DNA of 48,221 nt, taken from contig SUYY01000015.1 of NCBI GenBank assembly GCA_015060205.1, forward strand, positions 1 through 48,221, given 5' to 3'. Below, in pieces: positions 44,974 through 48,221 of the stretch. Both the position numbers and the translations under genes were made by a program. The notes beneath the pieces were generated by a model. It was given only the letters and a program-made list of their open reading frames with translations, was not told the origin of the DNA and did not search any database. This DNA comes from Bacteroidales bacterium. GTDB taxonomy: Bacteria > Bacteroidota > Bacteroidia > Bacteroidales > UBA932. Within the stretch, counting starts at the first letter, position 1. Each line of letters begins with the position of its first letter.

Positions 44974-47100
44974 ATGAATGATATGATGAAATACAGATTT
45001 ATTGCCGCTGTCTTGACTGCAGGACTCTTCTGCGCATGTTCATTTAATGCCCCTGAGCCTGTACAGTCATATGTACCGTCTCCGGAATATTCGGTATTCC
45101 ATGAAGGCATGATTGAGAACATTACTCCGGAGGGCTGGCTGAAAGAAATCCTTGTCCGCCAGAAGGACGGACTGACGGGACATCCGGAAGCGATGGCCTA
45201 TCCATACAACTCATGCCTTTGGGCTGGAAATCTGAGCCGTGATTCCGAGTCGAGAGGTTCGGACTGGTGGCGTTACGAGCAGACTGCCTATTATCTGGAC
45301 GGACTTGTAAGACTGGGTTATCTTCTTGACGAACAGCCGTTTCTGGACACATGGCAGGAAAATATAGAATATGTTCTTGCTCATCCTCAGCCATATGTTC
45401 CGGCAGGAGACTATCAGGCCGAGGTGGACAGACTTGTAAAGGATTTCAGCAAATGGGTTGACTTCGATGCACAGGCTTCTGCCGATCCGAAGGCCCGTGC
45501 CGTGGTCAGGAACGTCATGGAGCAGATCCATAACAGGGCATCTGTTGCAGTTGAGGAGCGTCCTGCAGGCCGTCTTGGCAGTGAGACGGAGTTCGGAGCA
45601 TGGCCTTTCGCAGTGTTCTTCAGGGCTGTACAGGCATATTATGAGGCTACAGGAGATCCGCGCATCCCTCAGGCAATGGAAAAGCATTTCCTGTCATATT
45701 CCGCAAAGGCTCTGTCTCTGGACCGTTTTGTCGTAAACGTCGAGGGTCTTCTTTGGACATATTCCATCACAGGTAATCCTGTGCTTCTGAAAACAGCGGA
45801 AGATGCGTGGAATGCCGGTATGTCGGCCTTGACTCAGGAAAACTGCCTTGACGATTCTCAGTTCCATCTCCATGGTGTTACGATGAACGAAATCATGAAG
45901 GTGCCTATGATCCTTTATATGCACACTGGCAAGCCTGAATATCTCAAGGCTGCCCTTCATGCCGACTATAAGATGGAGAAATACAACATGCTCATTGACG
46001 GAGTCAATTCAAGTTCGGAGGCTCTGGCGGGAAACGACCCTCTCGCAAGTCATGAGACCTGTGACATCTCCGATTATACATGGACCATCGGATACTATCT
46101 TATGGCTACCGGTGAAGGTCAGTGGGCAGACCGGATTGAGAAGGCTATCTTCAATGCCGGTCTCGGTGCCATTACCAAGGATTTCCGTACAATGCAGTAT
46201 TTCTCATGTCCGAACCAGTTCATCGCGACAGGTTCGTCCAATCATAACGATTTCAAGAAAGGACTGACCTGGATGGCTTACCGTCCTGTCCATGAGACAG
46301 AGTGCTGCATCGGTAATCTTCATAGATACATTCCTAACTATGTTGCCAGAATGTGGCTGAAGGACTCGAAAGGTCATCCGGTGGCAGCGATGTATGGTCC
46401 TTCTTCTGTGGTATATGACCTTGGTGAAGGTCTTTCTGTGAAGATCCGTCAGAAGACAGCCTATCCTTTTGAAGAAAAGATCGAATTTGAGTTCGACTTC
46501 TACAAGGATGGAAAGAAGTCAAAGGACGCTCATAAGATGGACTTTACATACAGGATACCTGAGTGGTGCAAATCTTCTGATATCAGAGGTTTCCACACAG
46601 TGTCAAAGGATTGGCGAAGCGGTGATACTTTCGTGGTCACTCTCCCGATGGAACTGGAGACAGTTCCGAATCCGGTTCAGGGTTTATGCGTTCAGAGAGG
46701 TCCTGTCGTATATTCCTATGCCATCCCATCAGACTGTGAGGAAGATACCGAGATATATGATTATCTCGCCGGAAAGGTTTCCGGCAACCCTGATTTCAAG
46801 TGCTGGAACATGACTCCGGCAGGTAAATGGAACTATGCGCTGGTGACCGACTATATGGACCGTGCACAAGTCAAGTTTACCGGTGCCGATGGCTTTCCGT
46901 TCGATCTGGAAACAGTCCCTGTCAAGATATCTGTGCCTGTGGCTGGTGTTGAGGGCTGGACACTTGATCAGGACCGCTACACACCTGCTCTTCCTCAGGA
47001 GGTCATTCCTGAATCAGACCAGGTGCAGTACATCGATCTTGTCCCTTACGGAAGTACCACTCTTCGTCTGACAACCTTCCCGGTAATAGAGAAACTTTAA
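44974..47100 (+). CDS. GH127-family (DUF1680) beta-L-arabinofuranosidase-like enzyme, lipoprotein
   Basis: A 708-residue lipoprotein (lipobox FCACSF). The (alpha/alpha)6 barrel carries the family's zinc-thiolate site: HETCDISDYTW gives Glu361 and Cys363, and ETECCIGNLHR gives Cys444-Cys445. By comparison with known GH127 enzymes, the first Cys of the CC pair is the nucleophile and the other residues hold zinc. The CIGN context, in place of the common CPPN, and the length suggest a diverged subgroup (GH146-like is an alternative). Known members cleave terminal beta-L-arabinofuranosides from plant hydroxyproline-rich glycoproteins or pectin side chains. Start at 44974 follows the GH2 stop by 3 bases; ATGs at 44983 and 44986 are possible. 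It is the last gene before a strong terminator. Confidence 0.9.
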   Translation: MNDMMKYRFIAAVLTAGLFCACSFNAPEPVQSYVPSPEYSVFHEGMIENITPEGWLKEILVRQKDGLTGHPEAMAYPYNSCLWAGNLSRDSESRGSDWWRYEQTAYYLDGLVRLGYLLDEQPFLDTWQENIEYVLAHPQPYVPAGDYQAEVDRLVKDFSKWVDFDAQASADPKARAVVRNVMEQIHNRASVAVEERPAGRLGSETEFGAWPFAVFFRAVQAYYEATGDPRIPQAMEKHFLSYSAKALSLDRFVVNVEGLLWTYSITGNPVLLKTAEDAWNAGMSALTQENCLDDSQFHLHGVTMNEIMKVPMILYMHTGKPEYLKAALHADYKMEKYNMLIDGVNSSSEALAGNDPLASHETCDISDYTWTIGYYLMATGEGQWADRIEKAIFNAGLGAITKDFRTMQYFSCPNQFIATGSSNHNDFKKGLTWMAYRPVHETECCIGNLHRYIPNYVARMWLKDSKGHPVAAMYGPSSVVYDLGEGLSVKIRQKTAYPFEEKIEFEFDFYKDGKKSKDAHKMDFTYRIPEWCKSSDIRGFHTVSKDWRSGDTFVVTLPMELETVPNPVQGLCVQRGPVVYSYAIPSDCEEDTEIYDYLAGKVSGNPDFKCWNMTPAGKWNYALVTDYMDRAQVKFTGADGFPFDLETVPVKISVPVAGVEGWTLDQDRYTPALPQEVIPESDQVQYIDLVPYGSTTLRLTTFPVIEKL

Positions 47101-47187
47101 TACATCAGTCTGCGGTTTCAGTTGGAACCTAGTTGACACCCAGTCGATGCGGTTAATAGTTATCAGAAAAGAAATATCTATGATATC

Positions 47188-47226
47188 AGCGAACTCGCAA
47201 GATTGACTTGCGAGTTCGTTTATTTT
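47188..47226 (+). terminator. Strong intrinsic terminator of the PUL string
   Basis: CGAACTCGCAAG (47190-47201) pairs over 12 bp without mismatch with CTTGCGAGTTCG (47207-47218) around the 5-base loop ATTGA, followed by TTTATTTT. The near-symmetric A/T flanks would also let it act on transcripts from the other side. It separates the glycan locus from the HipBA module. Confidence 0.92.
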
Positions 47227-47274
47227 GAACTATCAAGTTTTTCTTTATAGTTACATTCATATATTTTTCCACTC

Positions 47275-47327
47275 AACATATCATAAAATAAAGAAAAGTA
47301 CTATCTTTGCATATTATATGATATGTT
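47275..47327 (+). promoter_or_regulatory. Operator-like inverted repeat around the HipBA promoter
   Basis: Left arm 47275-47290 (AACATATCATAAAATA) and right arm 47312-47327 are inverted repeats with 15 of 16 positions matching, separated by 21 bases. The -7 box TATCTTTG (47302-47309, exact TAnnTTTG) lies between them. A HipB-type repressor bound to both arms would cover the promoter, in line with the autoregulation known for hip loci. Confidence 0.7.
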
Positions 47328-47333
47328 ACGGTT

Positions 47334-47654
47334 ATGACAAAGAGTACAATGGGGACAAAATTACCCCGAAAGTTGGAGCAGAAAATGCAGATTGTAGGTG
47401 AGCAAATAAGGCTTGCCCGCTTGCGTCGCAATTTGAGTGTTGCACAGGTGGCGGAGCGTGCTACTTGTTCGCCGCTTACAGTTTCACGCATTGAGAAAGG
47501 TGCCCCCACAGTGGCGATTGGTATCTACCTGCGCGTGTTGTATGCCCTGCAACTCGATGATGACATTCTCTCTTTGGCAAAGGATGATGAACTCGGCAGG
47601 GCATTGCAGGATATGAATTTACCACAGCGTGAAAGGGCGTCTAAAAAGGTGTAG
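47334..47654 (+). CDS. HipB-like XRE-family antitoxin/repressor
   Basis: A 106-residue protein with a Cro/CI-type helix-turn-helix at about residues 22-80 (IRLARLRRNLSVAQVAERATCSPLTVSRIEKG), a typical HipB size and layout. The C-terminal tail is charged. HipB proteins neutralise HipA kinases and repress their own operon; the inverted repeat just upstream of this gene fits that. It is 6 bases ahead of the hipA-like gene. The first ATG (47334) is used; an in-frame ATG at 47349 could also serve. Codon choice differs from the glycan genes (more TTG and CGC), which fits a mobile module. Confidence 0.88.
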   Translation: MTKSTMGTKLPRKLEQKMQIVGEQIRLARLRRNLSVAQVAERATCSPLTVSRIEKGAPTVAIGIYLRVLYALQLDDDILSLAKDDELGRALQDMNLPQRERASKKV

Positions 47655-47660
47655 AAGGCT

Positions 47661-48221
47661 ATGAAGAAGTTGTATGTATATGCCGATTTTGATTGGCTCA
47701 AGGGAGTTGAGTTAGTTGGTGAACTTGGCTACGAATCACTTCGTGGCTCGGACAGTTATAGTTTCAAGTTTGCCGATAGTTGGATAAAAAAATATAATGC
47801 CATCACCTTAAGTGAAGATCTTAACAACTATCCAGGGATACAATATACCCGACCGAATAAAGATATCTTCGGCTGCTTTGCCGATGCTCTTCCTGATAGA
47901 TGGGGAAGAACCCTTCTCCTCCGTCGTGAACAAATTTTGGCACAAGAGGAAAGCAGAGCAGTTCGCCGATTATCATCGTTTGATTTTTTGACAGGTATTG
48001 ATGACTATTCCCGTATGGGAGGATTCCGATTCAAAGAAACGCCTGATGGCGAGTTCATAAACGCGGACAACTCTTTGCGTATTCCACCATTGACCGACTT
48101 GCGCGAACTCATTGCAGCAAGCAAGGAAATTGAGAAAAGCGAGGAGGTTAATGCACTCCCCGAAAAACGATGGATTGCTCAACTCGTCCAGCCCGGTTCA
48201 TCGCTTGGTGGTGCAAGACCG
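47661..48221 (+). CDS. hipA: HipA-like serine/threonine kinase toxin, 3' part missing
   Basis: An open frame of 187 codons that leaves the window. The N-terminal part (KLYVYADFDWLKGVELVGELGYES; YSFKFADSWIKKY) matches the Couple_hipA N-terminal subdomain, and NKDIFGCFADALPDRWGRTLL is the usual start of the kinase lobe. The window ends in the P-loop-like GSSLGGARP that binds ATP in HipA. The catalytic Asp and metal site lie beyond the edge. Known HipA proteins phosphorylate aminoacyl-tRNA synthetases or other targets and cause growth arrest unless held by HipB. Not related in function to the glycan locus. Confidence 0.88.
   Translation, partial: MKKLYVYADFDWLKGVELVGELGYESLRGSDSYSFKFADSWIKKYNAITLSEDLNNYPGIQYTRPNKDIFGCFADALPDRWGRTLLLRREQILAQEESRAVRRLSSFDFLTGIDDYSRMGGFRFKETPDGEFINADNSLRIPPLTDLRELIAASKEIEKSEEVNALPEKRWIAQLVQPGSSLGGARP

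Noticed and set aside
1..48221. CRISPR arrays, tRNA or rRNA genes, insertion sequences
   Set aside because: No spaced direct repeats, RNA gene signatures or transposase genes were seen on either strand.

Overview
The window comes from a Bacteroidota genome, most likely order Bacteroidales. Evidence: two adjacent SusC/SusD outer-membrane uptake pairs, many lipoproteins with a Cys lipobox, a membrane-spanning regulator with a propeller sensor and AraC output, and promoter boxes of the Bacteroidetes type (TAnnTTTG near -7) instead of E. coli-type boxes. Genus cannot be settled from this sequence alone.

Layout. 1-540 (minus) is the start of a CE2-type esterase that runs off the left edge. It is divergent from an FAD-dependent oxidoreductase (625-2487). 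2614-4814 holds an OmpA-like/DUF3575 outer-membrane protein with a Pro-Glu-rich linker, followed by an unrecognised lipoprotein. 4988-9523 carries a serine beta-lactamase-fold hydrolase and a GH31-GH43 fusion enzyme. A promoter then opens a tight gene string, 9645-22794: GH3, DUF4091 (GH123-like), GH3, DUF4091, Fn3-DUF4091, NAGPA-type phosphodiester glycosidase, GH5. A second string, 22901-47100, has its own -7 box: a 554-residue lipoprotein that looks like a degenerate NAGPA relative, SusC, SusD, a second SusC without the N-terminal extension, a second SusD, a GH28-like beta-helix enzyme, the membrane-spanning regulator, an unrecognised alpha-helical secreted protein, GH20, GH2 and GH127. It ends near a strong intrinsic terminator (stem 47190-47218). 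After that comes an unrelated HipBA-type toxin-antitoxin module, cut by the right edge, with a clear operator-like inverted repeat.

How the parts work together. This is one large polysaccharide utilization locus. Surface lipoproteins and the SusCD pairs would bind and import oligosaccharides. The exo- and endo-glycosidases cover beta-glucose/xylose-type linkages (two GH3, GH2, GH5), HexNAc (GH20, and by fold three GH123-like proteins), arabinofuranose (GH127, GH43), a GH31 alpha-linkage, a possibly uronic backbone (GH28-like), acetyl groups (CE2) and a sugar-phosphodiester (NAGPA). That mix suggests a decorated plant or microbial heteroglycan or glycoprotein glycan; the substrate is inferred, not shown.

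Most unusual points: the inactive-looking NAGPA relative in front of SusC, the GH31-GH43 fusion, three GH123-like paralogs in one string (one lacking its C-terminal tail), a phosphorelay-free regulator ending in a G9 tract with an in-frame TAG-ATG junction to the next gene, and a SusC lacking the usual N-terminal domain.
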